Positions 11,437 through 25,052 of a stretch of DNA of 64,000 bases are shown piece after piece. The position numbers and the translations under genes are program-made. Within the stretch, counting starts at the first letter, position 1. Every line of letters begins with the position of its first letter. This DNA is from Alitta virens (taxonomy: Eukaryota; Annelida; Polychaeta; Phyllodocida; Nereididae): positions 32,744,136 through 32,808,135 of the forward strand of contig OW028580.1 in the NCBI GenBank assembly GCA_932294295.1, given 5' to 3'. Below the pieces are notes generated by a model. It was given only the letters and a program-made list of their open reading frames with translations, searched no databases and was not told the origin of the DNA.

Positions 11437-14400
11437 ATGGCTTTGGTGCAAAGTAAGAGATTATTAATTGTAATTTAAGGCTGTTTCTCATGGCGACAGT
11501 GATATTATGTGCCGAACGTTATAACTGAATGGTTTTCAAGAAATATAGGCGCACTAGGAACCGTTTAGCCTGCTGCATTTGCTTTGTGAGCGATAATGGG
11601 ATGATTTGCTGTAGCCGCAACAAAGCTGGAAAGCTAAGACGGTCTTCACACAGAATTTTTAATTAAGATGATTTTGTTTGCTTTCATTTTTTCGAATACA
11701 GACTTAACCAAATAAGTAGATGGTGTAAAGCAAATTTGCAAGATCTCGCAATTCTGTGCGCTTTGGTTGATTCCTTGCGCGAAAATGTTAAAATTATTAG
11801 CAAAGGTACACTCGGCGACAGTGAATTTCGCCAAGACAGCGAGATTCGCCGCCCCCCTAAAACTACAATAAACACCTTTAAGATGGCTTCCGCAGTATTA
11901 GAACACTGTTAATGATCTTTACAATTAGTTTTGTAACAAATCAAGTCGTTACAAGGTGTATATCATGTTTTAGGGGGTGGCGAATCTCGCTGTCGTGGCG
12001 AAATTCGCTGTCGCCTAGTGAAATATAGGAAAATAACTTAAATTTGAACTGCTCGAAGACTGTCAATTTTGCACTGACAGTGAAAAAGAAGCAGTAATTA
12101 CTGAAACAGTACAGTATTTATCTGTAAAGCAGAGTGTAGCCAGGAATGTTTTTTAGAAATTTCACCTGATAAATTTATTTTAATATTAAAAAAAAAAAAA
12201 AAAAGAACACTTGCTCAAAGCTGCTTCGTATGTCTTCCTTTGTGAAAGATATCTGTGTGAGGGTATTTATAGGTACCAAAATCCCACAGTCCTTGGCGAC
12301 TCCTTGAGAGAAGAAATATAGATGAAACATTGTATTATTGCAAAACAAAGATAATATAATTATGTAGACACTGTAGCGGCCACCTAAGGTAAAAAAAAAC
12401 AACACACGTAAATAAAAAATATACCTGTTAGGTTGACATCGAACCTATATATAGGTTCGACCAAAATTAGCCACAATGGTATCAGTTTCTTAAACCTAGC
12501 TATTATGTAGTTCTCAGGGGTGTGATTAAAAAAAAGTCAAATATCTCAAAAATCCCATTGTAATGTTTCATCTTTTGTTCTAATTTCACCAAGGTTATCG
12601 ACCAAACTCTTTCATGTTTATTCATGAGCACAGTGTAAGAGCCAGACATAGAGAATATAATGATGAGCTGACATAGCGATGAGTACTGAAAATTGCTGCA
12701 ATTAATTTTGGGAACTAGTAAAAAAAACATTAAAAAAAATATATATATATATATAAGAATTAATAGCATTTTTCAATATTTAGGGCTGCAAATTAATTAG
12801 GTCTACTATTTGTTATTGCAGCAAGATAAATTTTTTTCTGAAACTATTGTGCCGTTGTTATAGCATTACTAATACATTTTGTGTTAAGAGTCGATGACAA
12901 GAATTCTCTTTATTGGTCCGAAAAGTATGTCAAGTCTGGTGCTTATATGCATATTTTAAGATTGATTCCAGTTTATTTACTCTAAAATTATTTTAGTCTA
13001 ATTATTGCTTTAAACATCAACATGTACTGAATGACCTCATCTACCCGACATCCTTTGCCTATTAGCTTATGCAGTCTTCCCGAAGTTCAACTGTCCTTCG
13101 CCGAACCGAATGTCAAAATGAGCCCATGTCTTTATGAAATATCATTATAAAATATGTTGTCTTTGACCGGACCGAATGAAATTTGGCCGTTCAGGTCCGT
13201 CAGTCCGGCAGACTTCTGGAAGACTGCTTATATAATCAAATATGTGTTGTAGAGTTAAAAAAGTAGGACATATATGTGACCCTAATTGCCACTACGTAAC
13301 ACAATATACCAGGTCCCAAAGCATAAGAATAGTCTGTATCTTTTCTCTTTTTTTTTTTTTTGTTTCTTTCTCTCTTGAAGAATAGATCTATTCTTTTGTG
13401 CATAGCGATTTTTGATGTCCGTTACGAGGTTCAATTGCTCTCTGAAAGGTGAGTTGTTGTGACATCATCACACAATTCAGAAGTGATTGCAAGGGACGCG
13501 CAAATGTCTTAGTGGTTCCTGTGCACTTCTACCTTTTTCTAGATTGAAAGTGAGGTTTTTGCTTACGTTTTGTGACGTTTCCAGTTTCAACTTGATAGCT
13601 TTCTATCTCTCTTGCATCTTAGACTATACCATGAGAGTGCCCACTGGGGGTGGCCGCTATAAGTGTTAACTTACACTAAAAATTTTGAGAATTTGTCTTT
13701 TGTCAGGACGCTTGAAGGGACCTACAGATGGCTGGTCTGTCAAGGAAAGACTGGCACTTGCCTGTTCTGTAATGCGAAGTGGAGATCAGAACTGGTATTT
13801 ATCGTGTTATTATGAAATTTATTGCTTTATTGGACTGTTTATTTTTCTTCTGGAAAATTACTGTTCATAATGAGGCTCATAACCTGTCATTCTCATGTTG
13901 CAGGGTGTCGGTGAGCAGAGCTATTAAGCCGTATGGAGAACCTAATAGGCCACCTGACTGGTTTTCACAAAAGGTAATTGGCAATGATATTATGGGATTA
14001 CATTCTGCTGATAAAACTCATCCGCTGATGTCTCCCCAAAAACACAGAAATCCAGCCTCTCTCCTGTTGCCATGGTTTCTAAATCGGATGCCTTGTATTG
14101 AGGGAAAAGCAAAATAGTATCAAAGACATCACTTTTCAAGTTTTTGTTTTTCTATGAATTCTACACTGTACGTTTGCCTTACAGAATTGTGCCCTACAAT
14201 ATAAATATCTCCTTGAAAAAGTTGAAACACCCAAGTAAGTTACACCTCTATAAGAACTTTTTAAAAGTCACCGTGTTCCATAATTTCTTTAGTTCAATTC
14301 TGTTTGTTTGTCATTTGCCTTTGTAGCTTATTTGTCTCGAAAAATGAAATTACTTTCAGGCGTAAGAGGGCAGACAGATCAGAAACGGAAACACCAGGTG

Positions 14401-17400
14401 CACAAATCACAAGAAAACTGACGATAGAAAGAATCGAAGAGTTGAAACAGATTATAAAAGAAGAACAGCAAAAGTACAAGTAAGTGAGCATTTCTACTAT
14501 TTCCTGTACCTAGAAAAATGGAGAATTTTGGAGAAATATTGTACATATCTGTGATTTGTTGTAATGAATAATGTATCCATCTAACTTTCTTTTTTCTTTT
14601 TTTTTTTCAGAAAAATGAAACTTGAACTAGAGACTTGTAAAGCAGGACAGTATGATGACAGAATCAAGGAATACTGGGAAGAAATGGTCCAGTAAGTTGA
14701 ATCAGCAACTTTGGCCAACAATAATGTTCCATTTAAAAAGGGGGGGGGGGTTGACCTGCAAATTTTCAGACCCCACCCCTCACCCCGATATCTGGTTGTT
14801 ATATGGATATAGATTACTCAATAATTGTCACCTTAATTGAGTTAATAATCACTTTTTTGTGTGTATGTCGCTATCTATATTGTATGGTAGACACTGTCTG
14901 AGGGTTCATCGCTTGGTAGCCTTTGTTTTGATATTCCTCATATGTTTAATTTGTCTCAGGGAGAAGAAAGCCAGAGAGGAAGTGATTGCAGCAGCGGCAG
15001 AAAAAGCCAAACAAGAGGCAGAAGCAAGGCAGGCCACTCTAGGTGCGATTTTTTATTTCATAAAAATTTGTCTTGGACTGTCTGGGGAACTTTTGATGAA
15101 AGTCTGTTGTAGCAGATAAGACTTTTGGGACTATATTTGCTGTAGTAATTTGCAAAAAAGAAAGAAGAAAAAAAACGGGTATAAAAGTTAAATGGTCCCA
15201 AATGCTTTAAATACTTAAACATAGTTTAATGCTTTATGCTTCAAGTTTCAAAATGTTTACTTATCCTTTAATTTCCTTGCAGCTGCCAGAGTTCCTGGCA
15301 ACCTAAATAAGACAAAAAAGACATCGCCCGGCTTGAAGTTGAGAATTGGTCTAGTATCAGAAGATGAAAGCACGCAGGACTCAATGGTGGATATCAAGGT
15401 CATTGTCATGGCAATACTTCCATAGAATACTTTAAACTTCCGTTTTGTTATTGGTATTAGTATTTTAATTTGTTGTCTGGATTACTTGCAGAACTTTGCC
15501 AATAAGTGAGTTGGTCTGAATAGCGGCCATTTGTTGTGGCAAAAAAAAAATAGTCTTTTATAATTGTCATTTAATGCAGTATTTAGTAAAACACTTCTTT
15601 TTTTTTTTTGAAGGCCATGCAGACTTTTCTATTTGTGTTGCAGCAGCATAAATAATGTTAGGTCTATCCAGAAATGATGAACCGATTAAATTTTCTTCCA
15701 CAGCTTGAGGATGACAGTAGCAACTTGTCATCTGGCGCACCTGCTTTGTCTACTCCCACGGACATAGCGGGAACTCCCACTTCTTTCGGAGGAGACGTCA
15801 AGCCGCTTCCTAGGTCACCTATTCTCTCAACTCTCATGGAAAACTCCAAGGTATGCGTTCATTTTGTAGAGCTATGAAGCAGTTCCTAATTTTGCAATTG
15901 ATTAATCGAAATTTGTGGTGCCTTATTAATTAATAACCTATTATTTAATCGAAACCTGCTCAAAGTTTTTCAGTAATCCATTCCAGGACAATTATTAAAG
16001 TGATTTAACAAAAATCATGAACAAGCATCTGATTCAAGTACCTTATGTCATATCCACCATGGTCTTACCATGAAAAATGAATGAACTTTTTGTGCATATG
16101 GTTGTAACATGTTTAATTTAATTAACAATCACAGGAGGTGATTAAAGTTTCACATGCGGTTGACCAAGCAGCCCTAGAGGAAGAAACTCAGGATGCCACG
16201 TACAACGAACGAGAATCAGAAATCAAAACAGATGCCATGGAAATGGACAATTCTGGGTCAACTCTAGAAGTCATGGAGATCAAATCAGAGCCAGCCTCTG
16301 TTGAAGTGAAACAGGTAAGCCCAAGGAAACACAATTAACGAATTTTTACTGCCGCTTGTCAATGTCTGTTCACAATTATAGAAAATGCAGAGCAAGTTTT
16401 TGCTGACGTGTGCTTGTGGTGGTAGTTAGCGGGGAAAGCCAAAAAAATAAAAATAAAAATCAGAAGTAGTGATTAAAACAATGTTAAAGCAAACTGATAA
16501 TTTTATTTTATGAATATGATATTTTAGCTTGTTTGGTGCACTGAAATTACCCACCTTCTCATATAATATAAAAATAAAAAAATTCTTCAATTTAATATTA
16601 TTTTGAGAATAGCCTGATGGGGGGACGTCTTTATTTATTTTGTGGCCAGCCAAAATGTCCGTGCACTTGGGGTTGGGCTGGTCACACATAATATTTGATA
16701 AGAATTGTGGGGTTTAGTGCAGTATAGCGGACCCAAATTCATGCTCATATTTGGCGTCCATTAAATATGCACATAATCACAATTTTTTTACCAAATTTAG
16801 TTTTGGAAAACTATACGAATCATATTTTAGTCCAGTAGCAGGGATTTCGGGGCAGTAGCCCCTGATAAAAATAAAGATGTTCTTGCCTTGAAAATGATTA
16901 CCACCGTCTTTTGTTCGTGACGTCATCCATTGAATTCAGCATTTCTACGTCATAGGCCTGGCTTGCTAAATATGGTCATAAATCTGGGTCCGCTATGCTG
17001 CACTTTTTCCGAATTATGAAAATAATGCCATTAGTGGTGTATTGTGTGTCTATTTTTACTAAAAACCGATTTTCTATTTATCTTATAGGAGGATGACATA
17101 GAGGAACCTCAGTCAGGTAATTCGGAAGCCAGTGAATCCCCAGATGTAGTGGTGGACACTGGGTCCAACACGGGTGACTCGGTTGTTAAATCAACTCAAC
17201 CGTCCCCTGCTGCCGTGGCCGTTGCGGCCATTTCCTCTGTGTCTGTTAAAACTGAGGCACCCTCCTCTCCTTCTGTTGGTATGTACGATCTTCATTTCCA
17301 TTTTATTCAGTTTATAAAAGTTGTCCAGGGTGTCCAGCGGTCAGGGAAAAGTGGTCAGGGAAATGAAAAATATTTTCAATGTCTTTAAGTTCATTGCAAA

Positions 17401-20400
17401 GTCCTGGAATTTTGTTTGTGGTCAGGGAAAAAAAGAAAGATAAAAAAAAAAAAGATGGGAAAGTCATGGATGGTTAATATTTGCTTATTTATGAGACATT
17501 AAGAAATTTTAATGCAATGATGCATAGCCACTTTGCAACTTATGCAAATGAAGGAAGATTACATAAAATTTTCATTGAGTTTACTAGTAAAGTTTATGAG
17601 AAAAGTTTTTAACATCATAATGTCGCAATTTAGAAATTGCCATAATGCAATGCAAAATTTTCAATATTTACTCATTATGAAAATCATGGAAATTTATATT
17701 TTGGGCATAGAAAATTTATGGAAAAGTTGGGGAATTTTTTTCTCACAAAGTGCTGGATGCCCTAAGTCAACTTTATTACAGGTTTTGTTTGTTTTCACTG
17801 TTTGGGAAATCATTTGGACTGCTAATATTTGTGTGAACTTATAGTTTAACTTCAGCAAAAACTTAAATCCTTTGTGGCAAAACCATCAATGCAATGCAAA
17901 TTCTGTTGCTTTCAAAGTCAAAGTGTCTCATTGCTAGTGGTCAGAAGCTTTATCATCTATTGCTATGGAAAGTGCAGCCCTCTAAGGCAAGGTCTTACCT
18001 CTAACAATTGTGTAGAAATGACATTAAACATAGTCTCTAAACTGTGTTGTAGAAACATATTTCAAAAGCCGAAATAATTTTTTTAACAGAGTATGGTTTA
18101 CTGTGCGAGATTGTTACTGATCTCTCTTTCCCAGTTATTCAACCTTCGCTGTGGGTACACATTATGTTTAACTCTGGAATTACTTTTCCAAGATATTTAT
18201 TCCATCAATTTTTTAGTGAAAGATTTGAATATTTATGCACTATATGGACATAAAATTGTCTACTAATTCACAGTCCAAGTGGTTTGCTGAATGGTAACTT
18301 TAAGAATGGGTTTAATTAAGTTCCCGTTATGACTAAGTTAGTTAAGACTTCTATATTTTAAGAAATTAAGTTTTGCAATTTGGTTTATGGTCTACGATTA
18401 AGTTTCAATAATGATTAATTTGATGGTTAATTCGGTGATGTCTAATTGTGACGTGTGCATCTCTTATTTGCTTTGAGCAATCCATAATGTCCTAAGGCTT
18501 CTGTCAGCTGTTTTAGCATTGTTCCAGCTAGGCCATTTGAGCATGGTGCTGCGCCATGCCTGACACCCCTTGTGCCATGCCCGATTTTGTGAGCGCCATG
18601 CCCGATTTTGTGAGTGCCATGCCCGATTTTGTGAACACCATGCTCGATGTTGTGAGCACCATGCTTGATTTTGTAAGCGCAATGCCCAAAAATTAAGTGA
18701 AGATTTTTTTTTTTAACTAGCTTGTTTTTAGTCTATTTAGGTGCCCTAATATCCTTGTGCGCCATGCCCAATTCAAATCCTAGCTGGAACACTGTTTAGT
18801 ACAACATTAGGCTGAATGATTACCATACAGCAACTCCTCAAAAGAAAGGTTTCCTGTTTTGCTATCATAAAGCCTGATGTTGTAATTAAAACGGCTTATT
18901 GTCTGAATGTCACTTATTGTATTTGTACTGTGTTTTACTGTTCCAATGTCTTGTCTGTTTGCATGTTTTATTTCTGGCATGTGCTATCGTCGAAATACAC
19001 AAGAACTTTGACTTTAGGCCACTTCTCTGTTAAGGCCACTGGCCACCAGTCGCCCACCACATTATTTAGACCCCAGCATTTGTCCCAAATTGTAGTTCCG
19101 TCATAATAGACATAACTTCAAATTGAGAATAACAAAAATACTGCATTGCTGATTAGGCAAGTTTTTGTATCTGACCAAGGGAAGTTCTGGTGTATTTTGT
19201 CTTTTGTCTTGTTTGTAATGCAATGTCTGTGTTGTCATGCTTGCTTGTATACTCCATTGTCTAAATACCGCACCCCACTTTGTCTATGCTTCTACGTGTT
19301 ATCTCTGTTTCTTGCATCATTTGCACTAACAGGCGCCCCAACTCTATCTCGTCTGCTTGTCACCCCTACGATTGTTGCCCTGGTGGCGCCCTCTGTGCCC
19401 ACTACTGTGCCCACTAAAGCACCTCCAAAAGAGAAGAGTCCTGCTTCAGCAGCTCCCTCTGCAGGTATGAACGTGAACTAGATGATAAAACATTCCGATT
19501 GGCAGTTGCCACGGATCCCTCAATTACACAATTGTTCACTTCTAGAGATATTTCATTAAGCTTTTATATGATAATTAAGATCCCTGCCTAATATATCAGC
19601 CTTAAATTATGATTTAAGGATTGATTACTAGAATTAATTAATTAATTGATTAGTAGGATGTGTATATGCTGCATTGAAGATCTAATTCTCTTTTGATGTC
19701 TTGGATCTTTAATCATGAAATCTATGGCATGAATAGGCTTTATGTGTGCTTGTATATATTTCTTTTTGATGATATTGATTACTGCATTCCAAGTACTTAG
19801 AGTACTTGCTTGATTACAAACCAGTACTTGACATGTTAGAGACAGGTCTCGACCTTCCTATCAGGGTGTTAAATTGCTTTGTTCTCTGTTGTGTTTTCTC
19901 CATGAGTTGTGTTTTAATCCAGAAGTTCCAGAAGTTCCAGAAGTCCGACCTATAAGGGAGACTCGAGTCAGTACTGGCGGAGGAAAGACCCACACAGTCA
20001 GAATAAGAGAAAAGGTAAAGTATCAAAATATGATTCCGGACTTGAAGACGGAACGTTTCTGTTTGATATATTGCCTGGAAAAGTTTCTTGTTCTGCTAAG
20101 ATCAGTATCTATATCTTGAATATTGAATTTCAGTCTGAAGGATCAGAAAAGGATGATCCGCTGCCACACAAACAACACACGGGTGGAAAAGGACCTCTTC
20201 TTTCCATGCAGCCAGATATGGAAGAACCACCGTCACCAGCAAGTAGCGTGGTGTCATATGAAACAGACAGTGGAAGCACCAAGAACGCTCGTTCCACTGT
20301 TCGCAAAGGAAGGGGTAAAGCACGATCTAACTTGCGGCGGTCTAGTGGGCGTCTTCGAGGAAGGACACATGTATGTTTAATGTTTCTTCGATTATATGAT

Positions 20401-23400
20401 TAAAGCTATCTATGCAATGTAAACACTGAACAGGGAAAGAGACTGTAGGTTCAGTGCAACTGCATAATGGGCTAAAAGCTTGTTTTCATTGCTTTTTAAC
20501 AATATAATTAATATTTCTAGGTAAAATTAATGTTGTTTATGTCTGTGATATTGTTCAGAAATTATTTAAGGAGACACACAAGTCGAAAAATGGGCAGTAG
20601 AGCTCTGTGTCTTGAAAACTAGTATAGTGAGGATGATTTAATTAGGGAAAGCGATTGTAGGGTCCTTTTTCATTGAAATTTTCATCTAACAATATAATTA
20701 ATATTTGAAGGTTAGATGTTGTTTATGTCTTTTTGTTTATTGTTTATTAGTACACATATAATTTTCCTTCTCGAAGGCATATAGCTGTTGCTGAGTAGTT
20801 AAGTTTAAATTAAAAATACAAGAATAAAAAGAAAATTATTAAATAGGACGGGGGATGAAATATTTTAAAGTTACTCCAGACTCAAAGGCACAATTTCATA
20901 GTTTTGAGAATTTCATATACTTTGGGTGATTATTTAAACTGGTGGCCATATTTTGTAGTAAAGATTAGCGAAAATATTAAATGTATTAAGCAATGAAATA
21001 CAGATATATGTAAGATAAAATTGTAAGTAAAGTCAAGTATTTGATATAACAATAAATAAATGTTCTATTGATTTTGGGATAATATAGTTCAGGAATCATA
21101 TAAACTAATCTAAATGTTAATATGAATCAGTCACGTTTGTTGGTCTACTGACACGCATTACATAAATTAATACAACTTTAACTATCCATCTATCAGGAGG
21201 GCAGTATCAAAGATGAGGAAGACAACAAACCGAGTGATGTGGAAACGTCTGATGATGAAACAACGAAGGATGAGAGTGATGATATGCCATCGACCCCACG
21301 CGCTCACACGAGCATCTCCGAATCTGTCCCCAACAGCCCTGCCCAGAGGTTTGTTAAGTTTATGATTAAAGAAATTAAGGGGTTGCTATAAGATTAAAGA
21401 AATTATATATGGTTATATGATGTATATGTAACGGGTTAGTAGCAATATCTTGCCATTTGATGATGCTTGCTGTCTTTTGTCCATGTAGTTTGTTAGGTTA
21501 CAAAAATATTCTGTCCATTATTTTGAGTGATTTCTACCCAAAATCTCTGTTCTACTTATTTTGTGCAAGCCAAAATGTAAGCCTATACTCAATATATATC
21601 TGGTGTTACATCCCTCAATTTGAGAGTTACTTGAAAGTCGGTTTGACGTTACTGACATATTAGGAATTAATAAAAATTTGTAACCACTTTATGACTTAAA
21701 ATATAATATTTTCAAAGTTACTTTTTTTCCAAATGTTCTCAGTTGACTATATACCCTCTCTAAAATTACATTTTGCACCTTCCAGCAGTGACACAGAGGA
21801 TGAGAAGGCTCACCGAGTTTGGAAGAAATCAATAATGTTAGTCTGGAGAGCTGCTGCCAATCATAAGTAAGTGTGAAACATTATTTAACTCCTTAAAATG
21901 AAGCCACTTGATATTTAGACGTAAAGCAAGAGACAAGCCGCCACAGGCGCAGCCGCACCGGGGTCCCACATCTACAATAAACCCAATAAACCCGGGAAGA
22001 TCATGAAGTTTGTAGTATTTACATTACCTGACTAAGAACAGCATTGCAATTGCAAGCATGTGAGGAAAAAAAAAAGAAATAAAAAAAGAATCAACAATAA
22101 AATAATTCTTGGAATTTGCACTAGGGGTGCTGGTGGTAACAAAAATGTGTCGCCCTCTTGTGGGTTAAGTTAAACTTCTTTTTTTTCCATGATCCTCTCA
22201 ATTACTTTAAATATCTAAGCTTGGGGAAAGAGTGGAAATGCTGCACACAAACTTAATGATCAGGTGATATGGTGTTTCAGACAGCATTTTACATTAGGTG
22301 GGGTATTTTATTTGCCTCAATGTGGGCCCTGAATAGATTGTACTGTGATTTGTAGACTCTTTGGAATCATATGTATTATAATATATATTTAAGGTGGCCC
22401 TCAGCCATAGCAACTCTGTGTTCAGTCGTAACCTTCACTATGCTCGTAACTTATGTGGTCCGAACACTGCTAATCTGGTGAATTTGGATGTAGCGGAATT
22501 ATCTCATATAGTGAACAGAGACTGTGAAGCCAATTGCTACACACAAGAAGATACTGTCAAAGGAACAGCTTTTTAGAGACTTAAGTTCTTGTCTGACAAG
22601 GACAGTTGTTTTCAATTATGGAACGACATGATGCTTTTCAATTTCAAAATTTTTTATGTACATCTTGATCTTTCTTTTTATATTGATGCTTCTATAAACT
22701 GTTGGATTTAATTTTTCCATAATTTTGTACTATGTAGGTACGAATAAACATAATAATAATAAAAAGTCACATACATTGGAATATTTTAGAAATTTTGATA
22801 CTTAATTTTCAGGTATGCCAATGTATTCCTACATCCCGTCACAGATGACATTGCTCCAGGCTACAGCAATGTAGTGTCCCGGTAAGTTATCCACAAGAAA
22901 ATTCCCCAAAAGTTGACTGTATTGCTGGCTTCTAACATCTGTTATGTTCACTCTATCTTGAATTTTCTAAATTATGTGATATTTGAGATCTTGAGATTTA
23001 TTGTTCTGTTTCACATATGCATATATATATTTCAAAAAGAGGAAAATAACAAAAAGTGCATTTTTAAAATTCCAGACTCATGGACACAATGTTATAGCAT
23101 TTTCTTCCATTGATAATTTACAACAGTGGCCAGCTTATGTTGGAATAATGTAAGTCTTGCAATTAAATCAGTATTTAAAAACATCATTCTTCCCTTCCAG
23201 GCCAATGGATTTGATGACCATCAAACGAAACATTGAAATGGGAATGTTACGGACAACAGCTGAGTTTCAGAGAGACATGATGCTCATGTTTACGAATGCC
23301 ATAATGTACAACAACAGTGACCACAACGTTTACAACATGGCGATCGAGATGTACGATGATGTTCTAAATCATATTGAAGTAAGTGTCGTCATGTATTCCT

Positions 23401-24100
23401 GAAAAGTTATCGCCAACCCAAAACTTTACGCAGCCTTATTTGAATGAATTATATAATATTTGTTTGTTTTCAGCAATTTGTGAACACCCAAATGATGGTC
23501 AGCGCAGAAGCGAAAGTATTACGACCGTCAAGACGATCTGAGGCCGCGGCCATGAGTGACAAGGTCAGGAAAGAGTAACTTCTCAGTGAAATTTCTAAAT
23601 CTTTTATGTCTGTGTTACTGATCTGAAAATAAGTTGCTCTGTCGTTCTTTTAACCGAGCACCCAGATGTAAAGGGGACATGATAATTTATGATATATAAA
23701 TATTCACTTTATGAGATTAGTCTTTTTACTCTTTTGTAGTAAATTAATACAGAGTTTTTGTTTTGGTGCTTGTTGATGTACGTTTTGAGCGTTCTACTGT
23801 CAGATTCTGAGTGGAGGAAAACCGGTCTGTGTAAAGCTATCAGCGCCGAATCGCACTGATGCGCCCTCTTGTGTATATTTACCACACTTTTACTTGACTC
23901 AATATGTATATTGCATTGAGAGAAATCGCTTAAACCAGCCTTACTAACTGAGAACTCCAATAATGTTCTCAATTAAATCATAATAGTTATAAAAGCTTTG
24001 GTTGTACATTGTTTCTCATTGTTCTCCACAGGAAGATGACCCCAAGAAGCGAAAAATTCCAGAAATAGAAGCTGGAGGAAAAGCAAAGAAGAGGAAATGA
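11437..24100 (+). CDS. BRD8: Bromodomain-containing protein 8 (NuA4/TIP60 complex subunit)
   Basis: Twenty coding exons: 11437-11452, 13707-13794, 13904-13973, 14185-14234, 14360-14479, 14611-14691, 14960-15042, 15283-15398, 15704-15850, 16135-16314, 17089-17278, 19333-19464, 19923-20014, 20134-20370, 21197-21348, 21786-21866, 22813-22881, 23201-23378, 23474-23563, 24032-24100. All phases agree and give 746 aa. The N-terminal Myb/SANT-like region (GWSVKERLALACSVMRSGDQ, SRAIKPYGEPNRPPDWFSQ) matches animal BRD8, then a coiled coil (about 75-165), an acidic Ser/Pro-rich middle with the BRD8 block GAPTLSRLL, then a single bromodomain at about 588-697 (VWRAAANHKYANVFLHPVTD, acetyl-lysine-binding Asn in MYNNSDHNVY). 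The protein ends in basic, NLS-like clusters (PKKRK, KAKKRK). BRD8 reads acetylated chromatin in the nucleus. The 16-base first exon (MALVQ) is inferred from phase, an ATG and a good donor, and is the weakest part. Retaining the last intron would add V-R-K-E and a stop. Confidence 0.92.
11809..12020. mobile_element. MITE with about 50 bp terminal inverted repeats
   Basis: Left end CACTCGGCGACAGTGAATTT, right end (minus strand) CACTAGGCGACAGCGAATTT; similarity continues through CGCCA.GACAGCGAGATTCGCC to the CCCCCTAAAAC block, with few mismatches. About 110 bp of unrelated core. No clear target duplication; the CACTA-like right end is suggestive only. Confidence 0.85.
13071..13227. mobile_element. 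Small inverted-repeat element (possible MITE)
   Basis: Ends GCAGTCTTCCCGAAGT and, on the minus strand, GCAGTCTTCCAGAAGT; TTAT is found directly outside each end (13067-13070 and 13228-13231), a possible target duplication. Interior has GGACCGAAT/CCGAACCGAAT motifs. Confidence 0.6.
16716..17004. mobile_element. MITE with about 40 bp terminal inverted repeats in a BRD8 intron
   Basis: Left AGTGCAGTATAGCGGACCCA, right (minus strand) AGTGCAGCATAGCGGACCCA, with similarity extending through .ATTTATG..CATATTT.GC. TTT lies outside both ends. 289 bp, no ORF. Confidence 0.85.
17326..17763. mobile_element. Possible hAT-like nonautonomous element in a BRD8 intron
   Basis: Starts CAGGGTGTCCAGC and ends with the imperfect complement GCTGGATGCCCT. 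The interior has many (T/G)CAGGGAAA and ATGGAAA motifs, like the element at 42381-42683. The 8 bases outside each end match at only 5 positions, so the call is tentative. Confidence 0.5.
18555..18682. repeat. Minisatellite, 21-bp unit, about 5 copies
   Basis: Tandem units of GCCATGCCCGATTTTGTGAGC with point changes, in the 2 kb BRD8 intron 17279-19332. The minus-strand ORF across it (QNRAW repeats) is an effect of the array. Confidence 0.85.
20447..20760. repeat. Diverged tandem duplication, about 185 bp unit
   Basis: Two copies of a block with GGGAAAG.GA.TGTAGG, TTTTCATTG, AACAATATAATTAATATTT and TGTTGTTTATGTCT, starting near 20431 and 20640, in a BRD8 intron. Confidence 0.6.
22390..22770 (+). 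mobile_element. Possible 3' end of a truncated retroelement in a BRD8 intron
   Basis: An open frame (22394-22576, shorter if only ATG starts count) is followed by an AT-rich tail that ends in GTACGAATAAACATAATAAT and AATAAA with short TAA repeats, the usual look of a LINE or SINE 3' terminus. No protein match recognised. It lies in the intron between the two exons 21786-21866 and 22813-22881 and is not part of BRD8. Confidence 0.35.
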
Positions 24101-25052
24101 ATGGAATCATTTGCATTACGGAAAAAAAGACTGAAAATGTTAAAAGAGACTGAGCGCACAAGTGCAAGATAAATCCAAGTAGTGACTGCTTTCAGTGTAG
24201 TTGTTTGTGACAGTGAAATGCTAAAGAAAAAAGAAAGAAAATCCAAAGAGAAAGAGAACAAGACTTAAAAGTCAACACTTTGAAGAAAACATTCCGTATA
24301 GAACCAAACTGTAAGTACGACTTTAATGTCTTGTCTTCAGAGAAATTATGGAGATGATTTGGCAAACGACAAATTATACTACAGTTTAAGAATCTGGAGG
24401 AGTTTCAAAGGATGGAGTAATGTCATTCGAATCATGATAATTTGGCGCACCATCACTATCAGTTTTATGATAATACTGTCATCATGTTGATGAATGTTGA
24501 CCATATAAGGTGAAAGGTGTGGTTCTTCACACTTTTACGCATAATTAATGATGGTTAACTGCCAATCAAATTCAAGCTGAAAGGTCATATCATGGAGTCG
24601 CATAACAGTCATTGCATGTTGCGATGATTATGTGAGTTAATTCCACTTATTTTGTTAGTCTTCAACATTAGAAATATGCTGAAGAATATATGTACATGTA
24701 CTGATAGTATTATTCTATAATAAAAATATGAAAATCATATCAAGAATCACTTTGGTATTTCTATAATTATGCGGACACATGGTTTTATACATTTTATGCA
24801 ATTTAATTGGTTATATATCACATAATTTCCTTGTTTTAATGTGCAGACACAACAGACTGAGAAAAGTATAACAATGACATAAATTAAGATGTATGGATAT
24901 ATACAGACAGTATAAAAGTGTAAAATATTAAATTATAGACCCAGTTGAAAGATAAAGTTTCCTAAAGATTACTTCCTTGTAGTATGAAGCACCGTATATA
25001 CATCCATATATAAGAATAGCATAGTTTATAGTAATTTCGTTTTCAGATAATT
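24101..25052. other. Convergent 3' UTR interval between BRD8 (+) and the PAN-domain gene (-)
   Basis: 952 bp between two stop codons that face each other. AATAAA at 24719-24724 is a likely BRD8 polyadenylation signal. No exon or repeat of note. Confidence 0.6.

Larger units (their letters stand above)
11453..13706. other. BRD8 intron 1
   Basis: No coding exon seen. It holds a 212 bp inverted-repeat element (11809-12020), a perfect 22-base palindrome (12439-12460), a second small inverted-repeat element (13071-13227), and A, T and TA runs. Confidence 0.6.

Noticed and set aside
18464..18682. Minus-strand ORF rich in QNRAW repeats
   Set aside because: By-product of a 21-bp minisatellite in a BRD8 intron.
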